Positions 53,701 to 61,642 of a stretch of DNA of 64,000 nt are shown here, in pieces. A program made the position numbers and the translations under genes. The notes beneath the pieces were generated by a model, which was given only the letters and a program-made list of their open reading frames with translations, was not told the DNA's origin and made no database searches. The stretch comes from Gracilimonas sp. (lineage in GTDB: Bacteria > Bacteroidota > Rhodothermia > Balneolales > Balneolaceae). Location of the stretch: positions 484,384 to 548,383 of the forward strand of contig NZ_JABURM010000006.1 of assembly GCF_014762685.1 (NCBI RefSeq). The letters run 5' to 3'. Within the stretch, counting starts at the first letter, position 1. Every line of letters starts with the position of its first letter.

Positions 53701-53745
53701 ACTCAGAACTCAGAACTCAGAACTCAGAACTCAGAACTCAGAACT
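53701..53745. repeat. Tandem 7-bp repeat (ACTCAGA), 6.4 copies
   Basis: 45 bases of exact ACTCAGA repeats. The last two bases overlap the stop codon (53744-53746) of the P-type ATPase gene. It sits in the ATPase-DUF3347 gap and is transcribed with the operon. It is a candidate for length variation. Confidence 0.9.
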
Positions 53746-55786
53746 ATTCTTCCTCCATCTTCAGAAAACGGGCGTTGATGGCAACGATCACCGTACTTAA
53801 AGACATCAAGATTGCGCCTACGGCCGGACTCAAAATAATGCCCCAGGTAAATAAAACACCTGCGGCCAGGGGGATGGCTCCGATGTTATACCCTGAAGCC
53901 CACCACAGGTTCTGCACCATTTTTCGATAGGTAGATTTCGAGAGTTTAATAAGTGCAGTAACATCCTCAGGATTATTCTTTACCAAAACGATATCCCCGG
54001 TTTCAACAGCTACATCGGAGCCGGCCCCGATGGCAATGCCGACATCGGCTTGGGCGAGGGCGGGAGCATCATTCACTCCATCTCCGGTCATGGCAACAAA
54101 CTTTCCTTGCCCCTGAACTTCCTTCACTTTATCGGCTTTTTCATTCGGGAGCACTTCGGCAAAAACCTGATCGATACCTAATTCTTTGGCCACGTAATCG
54201 GCGGTTTGCTGATTGTCACCGGTAAGCATAATGCACTCGATACCCATATCATGCAGTGCTTTGATGGCGTTTTTAGAGGATTCACGAATTTTATCTCCCA
54301 AAGCAATGGCTCCTGCCAACTCATTTTCAATGATCACAAAAACCACCGTTTTTCCCTGGGATGAAAGCCCTTCAACATCATCTTCCGGATAGTCCATTTC
54401 TTCTTTACGGATATAACCCGGACTTACTACTTTGATCGATTTTCCATTCACTGTGCCTTCGATTCCTTTGCCGGTGATGGAGTTGAATTCATCGGGCTCC
54501 CAGGTTTCCTCAGCTTTCTCTAAAATACCCTTGGCTAGTGGATGTTCGGAGTTTTTCTCCAACGAAGCCGCGTATTTCAGAATATCATCATCGGAAAAGT
54601 CATCTCCGAAATTTAGGATATCAGTTACAGTGAAGGTTCCTTCTGTAAGCGTTCCTGTTTTGTCAAAGATGACGGCATCCAGATTGCGGGCCTGTTCAAA
54701 AGCAGCGCGGTCGCGGATCAAAAATCCATTGGTAGCAGCAATACTGGTGGATCTTGAAACTACGAGTGGAATCGCTAACCCCAAAGCATGCGGACAGGTG
54801 ATCACCATTACTGCTACGGTTCGGTTCATGGCAAAATCAAAACTTTGTCCGGTAAAGAATATCCACGCTCCAAAGGTGATCAGTCCGGCTGTGATCGCTA
54901 CAATGGTCAGCCAAAAAGCGGCTCGATTCGCTAGATCCTGAGTTCGTGATTTACTCTGTTGTGCTTCTTCTACCAGGTTCATAACCTGAGATAGGAAGGA
55001 CTCATCACCTGTCTTCGAAATTTCAATTGTGATGGAGCCTTTTTCGTTTACTGAGCCGCCGATCACTTCATCGTCTTTAGCTTTGTTAATGGGTTTAGAT
55101 TCGCCGGTAAGCATGGCTTCGTTCACACTTGACTCCCCCTTCACAACAATACCATCAGCAGGAACTTTTTCTCCGGGTTTGATAAGAATCTTGTCACCCT
55201 GCTTCAATTCGTCAATGGGAACATCTTCAGTTGAGCCGTCTTCGTTCACGCGATGCGCCTCGCCGGGTAATAGCTCAGCCAATTCTTCCAATGCCGACGA
55301 AGCACTCATTACGGAACGCATTTCTATCCAGTGCCCCAGAAGCATAATCCCAACCAGAGTTGAAAGTTCCCAATACAGCAGGTCACCTTCAAAACCAAAA
55401 ACCACGGCTGTGCTGTAGAGATAAGCTATGGAGATCGCGAGGCCGATAAGTGTCATCATGCCCGGCTGCTTTTTCTTTAACTCATCTACTAAGCCGGTTA
55501 GGAACGGCCATCCCCCAAAGAAATAAACCAAGGTAGAAAGAGCGGCGAGTATCCATTTGTCGGCCGTAAATCTCCAGTCCACGCCCAGAAAATCCTGGAT
55601 CATTGGGGAAAGTGACATAATTGGAATGGTCAGCCCAAGCACCCACCAAAAGCGCCATTTGAAATCCTGCACCATCTGCTTGTGGTGCTCGTGGTGGGAG
55701 TGGCTACCATGGTCACCATTTTCGTGCTTGTGATCCATCCTATGGTCATGATCATTGTGACTATCATGGTTGTGTTGGTGGTCCAT
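53744..55786 (-). CDS. copB: P1B-type copper/silver ATPase, CPH (CopB) subtype
   Basis: 680 residues. The first 37 residues are His-rich (13 or more His) and replace a classical CxxC metal-binding domain. The membrane metal site is ITCPHALGLAIP with Cys331-Pro-His333, the CPH signature of the CopB subgroup. Phosphorylation Asp375 is in VIFDKTGTLTEG. MLTGESKP (actuator TGE), HPLAKGI and MTGDGVNDAPAL complete the P-type set. It pumps Cu or Ag from the cytoplasm to the periplasm, where the Cus-type pump can take over. Confidence 0.94.
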   Translation of the reverse strand: MDHQHNHDSHNDHDHRMDHKHENGDHGSHSHHEHHKQMVQDFKWRFWWVLGLTIPIMSLSPMIQDFLGVDWRFTADKWILAALSTLVYFFGGWPFLTGLVDELKKKQPGMMTLIGLAISIAYLYSTAVVFGFEGDLLYWELSTLVGIMLLGHWIEMRSVMSASSALEELAELLPGEAHRVNEDGSTEDVPIDELKQGDKILIKPGEKVPADGIVVKGESSVNEAMLTGESKPINKAKDDEVIGGSVNEKGSITIEISKTGDESFLSQVMNLVEEAQQSKSRTQDLANRAAFWLTIVAITAGLITFGAWIFFTGQSFDFAMNRTVAVMVITCPHALGLAIPLVVSRSTSIAATNGFLIRDRAAFEQARNLDAVIFDKTGTLTEGTFTVTDILNFGDDFSDDDILKYAASLEKNSEHPLAKGILEKAEETWEPDEFNSITGKGIEGTVNGKSIKVVSPGYIRKEEMDYPEDDVEGLSSQGKTVVFVIIENELAGAIALGDKIRESSKNAIKALHDMGIECIMLTGDNQQTADYVAKELGIDQVFAEVLPNEKADKVKEVQGQGKFVAMTGDGVNDAPALAQADVGIAIGAGSDVAVETGDIVLVKNNPEDVTALIKLSKSTYRKMVQNLWWASGYNIGAIPLAAGVLFTWGIILSPAVGAILMSLSTVIVAINARFLKMEEE

Positions 55787-55821
55787 TTTAAGTTCCGCTT
55801 AAATTAATGGTCGTTTGTTGC

Positions 55822-56259
55822 TTATCGGGATGACCAATGAATGGCTGTAATTTTCCAATGGTCCCCATCTTTTCTCAATACGGCAAGTTCAAGCGAGGTC
55901 AGGTCCATTTCTCTTTCAGAATACGTTCCCTTCATGGTACTCACGGTGCTTACCCAGGCAGCAGCACCCTCAGTTGTAACTTTTTGGGTAAGGATCTCAC
56001 GATTCATAGCCTTCAGGAACCTGCCATCAGAGTGAAAGTGATGGGAGAGGTATTCCTCTTTCGTCTCCATTCCGCTTCCTTCCAGTATCAAGGCATCATC
56101 AGCTAATAAATTGCTGGCGGTTTCAGAGTCATTATCTATGATCGCTGTTTTAAAATCTCCTAACGCGTTTAATACGTTTGTTTTTGTCTGGTTCGTTTGA
56201 GCCATTAAAGTTCCGGAGAGCAAAAAAAGTATACCGGTTATCTTTATAAGTGATTTCAT
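55822..56259 (-). CDS. Exported SnoaL/DUF4440-like protein
   Basis: 145 residues with a Sec signal ending SGTLMAQTNQ. The NTF2-like fold is suggested by LGDFKTAIIDNDSETASNLL, the ALILEGSGMETKEEYL strand-helix and the final KDGDHWKITAIHWSSR. Ligand or enzymatic role is unknown. It lies between the DUF2231 gene (17 bp) and the ATPase gene (35 bp) in the metal island. A His pair (SHHFHSDG) may be relevant to metal. Confidence 0.75.
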   Translation of the reverse strand: MKSLIKITGILFLLSGTLMAQTNQTKTNVLNALGDFKTAIIDNDSETASNLLADDALILEGSGMETKEEYLSHHFHSDGRFLKAMNREILTQKVTTEGAAAWVSTVSTMKGTYSEREMDLTSLELAVLRKDGDHWKITAIHWSSR

Positions 56260-56276
56260 AGGGTTGTTTTTTTTGT

Positions 56277-57347
56277 TTAGAGTTGAGTCATTTCAATTTG
56301 AGAGAGCAGTACTGTGCCACTTCCCTGTAGCTTTAGTCCCACATTTCCACTTTCCGGGGCATCACCGTGGCCGTGTACTTTCATTTCACGGTTCACATAA
56401 CCCCGAAAATGAGTTCCGTCTCCAACAACACGCAGGAATAATTCTCCATTGATTTTAAATGTACCTTCTTGAAATATGATTTCGTCGCCATTTTGGATTC
56501 TTCCTTGGCGGATGCTTCCATCTGAACTCAGGGATACAAAATCGTAATTATTCGCATTCTGTAAATGATGTATAAGCTCTACTTTTCCATCTAAATCATC
56601 TAAGTTGAGATAATAATCGATTTGTACATCTTGGAAAGAGTCATGGGTCACAAACAGGTTTGCTTGTTCTGAGGCCTCAAGGCGAAGTAGTGGAGATTCC
56701 GCTGAAATTGTTGCCGGGTTTAAGTCTTGAACAGAACCCTCCACCCAGTGAAAATTAGCGATTAGATCACTGACTGAATTTGAGTTTATGTCCCAGGTCC
56801 AGTTTCCATTCTCTTTAGTTACAAAAGATGAGATGTTTGAAGTACTATCCATTGGTACGGATGATTCAGGTTCTTCCTGTTGCAAAAGTTGACCGGTTCC
56901 GGTTCCGTAACCGAAGACCATTTTCCCGCCGTATTCCGCGGTCTCATATACCATAAACAATCCCGGTAAAACCGTTATGAAAGAAATGATCTTAAAGCTT
57001 TTCTTTTCAAAAAGATCAAACCAGTGAAAGGCAATCCTTAATATTGAGTAGAGAACAAAGAACCATAGAAGATATTCCGCCCAGTCGGCATGTTCACTGA
57101 GTACTGATTGGGCTTCAGTTGGAAGAAAAACAGTATCTGCGGCTACGGTTCCACTATAATAAGTAACACCGGTAAGTAATGTTCCTGCTACATACAGGAT
57201 TGTATTTTTGGTTTCATCCCACCATTTGTCCGGGACAAAAAAGGTGACAAGATTTCCTAATGCTGCAACCACTAACAGTGCAATAGGAAAGTGTACCAGT
57301 AGTGGGTGGATGTTTGGAGCCCAATCGGGCGTAATAAATAGGTCCAT
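56277..57347 (-). CDS. DUF2231 membrane protein with C-terminal LamG-like domain
   Basis: 356 residues. Residues 1-155 form the DUF2231 four-helix membrane domain, with NIHPLLVHFPIALLVVAAL and a His/Glu-containing second half (LSEHADWAEYLLWF). Residues 190-356 are a beta-sandwich resembling LamG/3-keto-disaccharide-hydrolase folds (LEASEQANLFVTHDSFQDV, FLRVVGDGTHFRGYVN, KVHGHGD). DUF2231 proteins are often heme- or metal-associated membrane proteins. The fusion with a periplasmic sandwich within a copper cluster suggests a periplasmic sensor or handling role (inference). Confidence 0.72.
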   Translation of the reverse strand: MDLFITPDWAPNIHPLLVHFPIALLVVAALGNLVTFFVPDKWWDETKNTILYVAGTLLTGVTYYSGTVAADTVFLPTEAQSVLSEHADWAEYLLWFFVLYSILRIAFHWFDLFEKKSFKIISFITVLPGLFMVYETAEYGGKMVFGYGTGTGQLLQQEEPESSVPMDSTSNISSFVTKENGNWTWDINSNSVSDLIANFHWVEGSVQDLNPATISAESPLLRLEASEQANLFVTHDSFQDVQIDYYLNLDDLDGKVELIHHLQNANNYDFVSLSSDGSIRQGRIQNGDEIIFQEGTFKINGELFLRVVGDGTHFRGYVNREMKVHGHGDAPESGNVGLKLQGSGTVLLSQIEMTQL

Positions 57348-57390
57348 GTTTGTTTATTTAAGTTTAAAGTAATTGGGTATAGACAAATAG

Positions 57391-57603
57391 TTAGAGCAAT
57401 TCCTTTTTTCGCTCCTCGAACTCTTCCTTATCAATTTCACCATTTGCATATCTTCGTTTAAGGATTTCAAGTGGAGATTCATTATTTGAATTTTGCTTAG
57501 TTGAACTGAAGAACGCCTTCACGATAATTACGATCAATGCAATTATTAAAAACCACCAGAAAAACATCATCCAGCCTCCTCCGAAAAAATGAAAATCATG
57601 CAT
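57391..57603 (-). CDS. SHOCT-domain small membrane protein
   Basis: 70 residues from ATG 57603, chosen because MHDFHFFGGGWMMFFWWFL is the typical start of such proteins; ATG 57654 would add 17 residues. One membrane helix (about 9-30) with aromatic and Met residues is followed by a linker and the SHOCT motif LEILKRRYANGEIDKEEFEE. SHOCT peptides occur widely in metal-efflux gene groups; the role is unknown. Confidence 0.82.
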   Translation of the reverse strand: MHDFHFFGGGWMMFFWWFLIIALIVIIVKAFFSSTKQNSNNESPLEILKRRYANGEIDKEEFEERKKELL

Positions 57604-57661
57604 AGTATCTAAAGCTTTAGTGTTAAAAAATAGAGGCGACCTCTTAGCTTCCATATCATCA

Positions 57662-58141
57662 TTAGTGATGTCCTTTTATTTTGTTACTGTTGGTGGAATC
57701 TGATTTCATCTTCATATCGGAATCCATCATGCCTCCCAGCATCATTTGCATACACATCATGTGCATTTTCATGATTGAGGAATCGTCCATCATGTTCATC
57801 ATCTTGGAATGATCCATTTCACCATCCATCATAGACTGCATCATATCCATGTGCTTTTTCATGCGTTCTTTCATTTCAGGGTTGTTCATCATGGAGTTCA
57901 TATTTTCCATCATAGCGGAGTGATCCATGTCTTTCGAACTCATCATTCTTTGCATCATCTTAACACGCATTTTCGGATCCTTCAGCATGTGATCCATCAC
58001 CATGGATTGCATGGATGAGTCCTGCATCATGGTCATCATTTGTTGCTTCTTCTGTTCCATATTTTGTTGTTGTGCTGCGACTGTTAGTGAAAACCCAAAA
58101 CTGATCAACAGTAACAGGATTATTGCTTTTATCTTTCTCAT
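57662..58141 (-). CDS. Methionine-rich exported protein, probable Cu/Ag binder
   Basis: 159 residues, more than 40 of them Met (over a quarter). A Sec signal ends LTVAAQQQN. The mature chain is a series of MM, MxxM and HxxM clusters (KMMQRMMSSKDMDHSAMMEN, HMMCMQMMLGGMM) with several His and one Cys, and ends KGHH. It resembles periplasmic soft-metal binders by composition only; no family was recognised. It lies between the PII-like and SHOCT genes of the Cus-type operon. Confidence 0.8.
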   Translation of the reverse strand: MRKIKAIILLLLISFGFSLTVAAQQQNMEQKKQQMMTMMQDSSMQSMVMDHMLKDPKMRVKMMQRMMSSKDMDHSAMMENMNSMMNNPEMKERMKKHMDMMQSMMDGEMDHSKMMNMMDDSSIMKMHMMCMQMMLGGMMDSDMKMKSDSTNSNKIKGHH

Positions 58142-58245
58142 GACTCTATTTATTTAGTTATTATTATTGTATTTAGTATACTATTTATTAATTGCTTTAT
58201 CTTACACGATATTGATTCATATTTGTCGATTAATGAAAGATTTTG

Positions 58246-58587
58246 CTATTCTATCACTTCAGCACCCTGCTTACCATCCCTGATCCTTGTCATATTTTCT
58301 ATAGGAATGACAAATATGATCCCATCACCTCGTGAACCTGTGGAGGCGGTCTGTTGAATGATGTCAATGATAGGTTCAATGTTTTTGTCCACTGCAGCTA
58401 TTTCTACTTTTACAACTTTAGAATGCAGGGCCGGGAACTCCAAAGAACCATGAGCATGATTCGGATCCGTATATTGTCCCGCTCCTTCACCTCTGAATAC
58501 GGTAATGCAACAATGGCCTTCAGCCCGAAGTGCCTTATATACATCTTCGAGTAATATGGGTCGTATGTATGCCTTTACTAATTTCAT
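58246..58587 (-). CDS. PII-like protein of the PII-NG/metal-efflux type
   Basis: 113 residues from ATG 58587, which has a perfect AGGAGG about 5 nt upstream; a TTG at 58617 overlapping the adaptor stop is not needed. The PII fold is suggested by MKLVKAYIRPILLEDVYKAL, KVVKVEIAAVDKNIEPIIDI and GDGIIFVIPIENMTRIRDG. The canonical T-loop Tyr-Arg-Gly site is replaced by VFRGEGAGQYTDPNHAHG, so uridylylation is unlikely. PII-NG proteins encoded beside CusA-type pumps are described in the literature; metal or nucleotide sensing is suspected. Confidence 0.85.
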   Translation of the reverse strand: MKLVKAYIRPILLEDVYKALRAEGHCCITVFRGEGAGQYTDPNHAHGSLEFPALHSKVVKVEIAAVDKNIEPIIDIIQQTASTGSRGDGIIFVIPIENMTRIRDGKQGAEVIE

Positions 58588-58613
58588 AATGCCTCCTTTT
58601 TCGGGTTGAAAAG

Positions 58614-60293
58614 TCAATTCATTTGTTCAACAGTTTCTCCACAGTTGTGCATCTGAGATCCATAAAATGGATTCTCAATATCTTCCTTATCACTTATCCA
58701 GGAACTTCCGCCGTCAAACATCGGGCAGTATTGTTTGAATAAGGTTCCTTCATATCCTTCTTTCTCAACCCGTGTAATCAACATTTCTGAAATAGACTTA
58801 AACTCAGCTCGCAGTTCCTCAATGTCACTGAAATATTCTTCGGAAAACACGGTAATATGTTCCTGGGCTGAATCAAAATCATCGCTGGCTAAAGCTTCCC
58901 GCAGTTTCAGGTACTCCGGAACGAGTACTTCCAGATCTTCCTGCATTTGATGTTCGGAATGATCTTCAGTTTGATCTATCTCAGAATCATCCATCTCCAT
59001 ATCACCGTGGTTGTGAGCTCCCTGATTGACTCCGGTTCCTGGCTCGCGGTTCATCATGCTGAGTTTATCGGAGAGCTGAGCAGCGGCATCCACTTTGAAG
59101 GTGCCGTTGGTAACTACGAGCTCGCCTTGTTGCAGCCCGTCTTCGATCACATAATCATTGCCGGATCTGCCTCCCAACACTACCTCTCGGGCTTCAAATG
59201 CGGGGTTATCACCGCCGGAAACATCCACAAAGACGATGGAACGCTTGCCGGTCCACATAACGGCTGATCGTGGCACCAAAAGTTTTTCTGTTTGGGTTGA
59301 ACCGGATGAGATCACTCCTTCCGCAAACATGCCCGGCTTCATTCGATCATCGGGATTATCAGTGGTAACACGGACTTTGACGGTGCGTGAACCAGCATTC
59401 AGGAATGGTTCAATGAAATCCACTTCCCCGTTAAATGTTTGCCCACCTAAGGATGAAATCCGGAACTTCACTCTATCTCCTTTCGAAAGTCCGCCGATAG
59501 CAGATTCATACGCCTCAAACTCGATCCAAACTTCCGAAAGATCCGCAATGCGATACATCACCATCCCCTCGTTGATATGATCTTCTCTGGTAATGCTGAT
59601 TTCCGATACATAGCCTGAAACCGGGGCAAAGAAATCCAGCTCTTCCATAACTTCACCGGATCGTTCGATCTGATCTATGGTTTCTTCCGGGAATTCCCAA
59701 AGCATGAGCTTTCGCCTTGCCGACTCATACAACCGCGGATTTTGCTCTTTGAATCGAGCAGTTTCCAGCAGTTCCCTCTGGGCGGTGATAAGCTCCGGGG
59801 AATAAATGGAAGCTAGTCGCTGCCCTTCCCTGACGAAGTCTCCGGAATAATCTACGTACAGCTCCCGAACACGACCCGGAAAATGTGCGGTAATATTGGA
59901 AACCAGATTTTGATTCACTACAACTTTCCCGGGAAGCCGGGTTTCTTGAACCGGGGTTTCCAGTCGTACTTCGGAAGTCTGAATATCAGCCAAAGCCATT
60001 GCGGCCCGGGAAATTCTGAGGGTATTTGGGTTTTGGGTTGAGCCGTTATCTTCCTCAAGCTCTTCAACGGGAATTAATTCCATTCCACAAATTGGGCAAT
60101 CGCCGGGCTCATTTTCACGCACCTGGGGATGCATACTGCACGTGTACACGATGTTTCCTTCCTCATCGGTGTGAGTTTCCGCTATGTGTTCATCCATTGA
60201 TTGTGGTTCGGATTGGCCTCCAAAGAACAGGTATCCGAGGAAGAGTCCGCCAAGAATAAGTCCGGTGTAAATAAGTGTGTTTTTAGTTTTCAT
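58614..60293 (-). CDS. cusB: Cus-type RND efflux adaptor with HMBD and fused DUF3347
   Basis: 559 residues, N-terminal membrane anchor (about 6-24). A heavy-metal-binding domain follows: YTCSMHPQVRENEPGDCPIC with CGMELIP (about 50-76). The membrane-fusion core includes FPGRVRELYVDYSGDFVREG (lipoyl half), a short helical hairpin, VSGYVSEISITREDHINEG and RMKPGMFAEGVI. After a His/Met/Asp-rich linker (about 425-450) a DUF3347 domain ends LFKQYCPMFDGGSSWIS. It links the inner-membrane pump to the outer-membrane channel. Its start overlaps the outer-membrane-factor stop by 4 bp. Confidence 0.93.
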   Translation of the reverse strand: MKTKNTLIYTGLILGGLFLGYLFFGGQSEPQSMDEHIAETHTDEEGNIVYTCSMHPQVRENEPGDCPICGMELIPVEELEEDNGSTQNPNTLRISRAAMALADIQTSEVRLETPVQETRLPGKVVVNQNLVSNITAHFPGRVRELYVDYSGDFVREGQRLASIYSPELITAQRELLETARFKEQNPRLYESARRKLMLWEFPEETIDQIERSGEVMEELDFFAPVSGYVSEISITREDHINEGMVMYRIADLSEVWIEFEAYESAIGGLSKGDRVKFRISSLGGQTFNGEVDFIEPFLNAGSRTVKVRVTTDNPDDRMKPGMFAEGVISSGSTQTEKLLVPRSAVMWTGKRSIVFVDVSGGDNPAFEAREVVLGGRSGNDYVIEDGLQQGELVVTNGTFKVDAAAQLSDKLSMMNREPGTGVNQGAHNHGDMEMDDSEIDQTEDHSEHQMQEDLEVLVPEYLKLREALASDDFDSAQEHITVFSEEYFSDIEELRAEFKSISEMLITRVEKEGYEGTLFKQYCPMFDGGSSWISDKEDIENPFYGSQMHNCGETVEQMN

Positions 60294-61642
60294 GGTTTCG
60301 AGTATTGAGTAGTGAGATTGTGTTTTCCAGTCAGATAATTGATAAAAGCCGCTGCTTTGTGTTGTTCTGTTCGGGCTTGAATGCGTTTGAGTTGATATTC
60401 CAGTTGTTTACGTTGCATCCGCAGGATCTCTTCAAATTCGGAGCTGTCTGAGGAATAGGATTCCATCATGATGTCGATGGCTTGGGTAATGCGCTGAATT
60501 TGTTTTTCGTTGTAGAGATTGAATCGTCTTTGGGCATCTTCGTAGTCCCGGAGGGATGCATCCAATTCGGTTTGCAGTGAATTTTCTCGGGATGAGATCT
60601 GATATTGAGAATCCTGAATATTTCGTTCAGCCTGCTGCACTTTGGCGTTATTCTTTTTCCCGAATAGGGGCACTCTAAATCCGGCCATGACCATGAGCGC
60701 ATCTTCTCCGCTGTTAGCTACGTTCGGCATATCGGTTTCACCGGTAAAGATGTAATCCACTCCAAGTTTGATGCTCGGTCTGTTCTGCTTTTGAGCCAGT
60801 GATTTCATTTCCTTTGAAGAGGCTTCTTGATATCGAAGTCGGTTTAAATTCGGGTTTTGTTGCCGAATTTGAACCATGAGTTCTTCTCGGGATTTGATTT
60901 CAGTTTCTCCCAAAGAATCCGGCAGTATGATCTTAGATCCCTCAATACGGTTCAATAACTCATTCATTCGCTGAAGCAATACCTCCCGATTATCCTTCAA
61001 CAGTTCAATCTGTATATTGAGATCTTCCTCTTCAATTTGGGCTCGCAGAACATCTACTTGGGTAGCACGATCGGTTTCATAACGAGACAGACTTAATTCC
61101 ACCAGGGAATTTAGGATCATTTGATTTTCTTCGGCAATGCGAATGCTTTCATCCAATTCAAAAAGCTCTAAAAGAGTCTGTTCAACCTGATAAAACAATC
61201 TGTTTCTGCTTTCCTGAAAAGATTCAAATGCTGCTTTTGCCCGCAGGTCAGAAGCTGATCGCTGATCCTTCAGAGAGCCAAACCACGGCAGCATTTGAGA
61301 AACGGAGATCCGTCCTTGCTGCGGCCCCACTCTTGTCTCGATGGGCTTTATGAAATAGGAAAATGAAACTTCCGGATCGGGCAAGGTTCCCATAATAGGA
61401 TTTTCTTCCAGAGCCGATAAGTACTGTTGATATTTTGCTCTCACTTCCGGATTGTTTTCGGCGGCTTCCTGTTGGTATTGGGTGATTATTTGCGCGGTTG
61501 CCGTGATGGGCAATAAAATAAAAATCACCATTGTTATTAACCGCAGAGAACGCAAAGGTTTCGCAAAGTTAGCGGAGGGCTTTTTTTCGTGCTCGTTCAA
61601 AGTTGGATGTTCGATGTTCCTTGTTCGATATTCTTCTCTCAT
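60290..61642 (-). CDS. Outer-membrane efflux protein (TolC/CusC family)
   Basis: 450 residues if ATG 61642 (overlapping the cusA stop as ATGA) is used; ATG 61531 gives 413, and a TTG at 61564 gives a better signal peptide (RSLRLITMVIFILLPITATA). The two TolC repeats are seen as long helical stretches, AENNPEVRAKYQQYLSAL and IRQQNPNLNRLRYQEASSKE, with SVSQMLPWFGSL and MVMAGFRVPLFGKKN as membrane strands. The first 37 codons of the long form are translated dispersed-repeat DNA. It forms the exit channel for the Cus-type pump. Confidence 0.9.
   Translation of the reverse strand: MREEYRTRNIEHPTLNEHEKKPSANFAKPLRSLRLITMVIFILLPITATAQIITQYQQEAAENNPEVRAKYQQYLSALEENPIMGTLPDPEVSFSYFIKPIETRVGPQQGRISVSQMLPWFGSLKDQRSASDLRAKAAFESFQESRNRLFYQVEQTLLELFELDESIRIAEENQMILNSLVELSLSRYETDRATQVDVLRAQIEEEDLNIQIELLKDNREVLLQRMNELLNRIEGSKIILPDSLGETEIKSREELMVQIRQQNPNLNRLRYQEASSKEMKSLAQKQNRPSIKLGVDYIFTGETDMPNVANSGEDALMVMAGFRVPLFGKKNNAKVQQAERNIQDSQYQISSRENSLQTELDASLRDYEDAQRRFNLYNEKQIQRITQAIDIMMESYSSDSSEFEEILRMQRKQLEYQLKRIQARTEQHKAAAFINYLTGKHNLTTQYSKP
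61537..61633. repeat. Two dispersed word-repeats at the 5' end of the outer-membrane gene
   Basis: 61595-61633 (starting GTTCAAAGTTGGATG) matches the carA-carB repeat 33699-33737 inverted at 34 of 39 positions. 61537-61577 (starting TTAACCGCAGAGAACGC) is a second word type with CGCAGAG and CGCAAAG units. Both lie just after the cusA stop codon and inside the longest reading frame of the next gene. Confidence 0.75.

Noticed and set aside
53701-53745. Possible CRISPR array
   Set aside because: Units are 7 bp with no spacers; no cas genes are present. It is a simple tandem repeat.
53670-53930. Plus-strand frame with repeated SELRTQN units
   Set aside because: The repeats are the translated ACTCAGA tandem array, and the rest is antisense to the P-type ATPase gene.
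57809-58018. Plus-strand frame with a very His-rich product
   Set aside because: It is the antisense of the Met-rich gene: ATG codons read as CAT (His) on the other strand. No start signal and no independent support.
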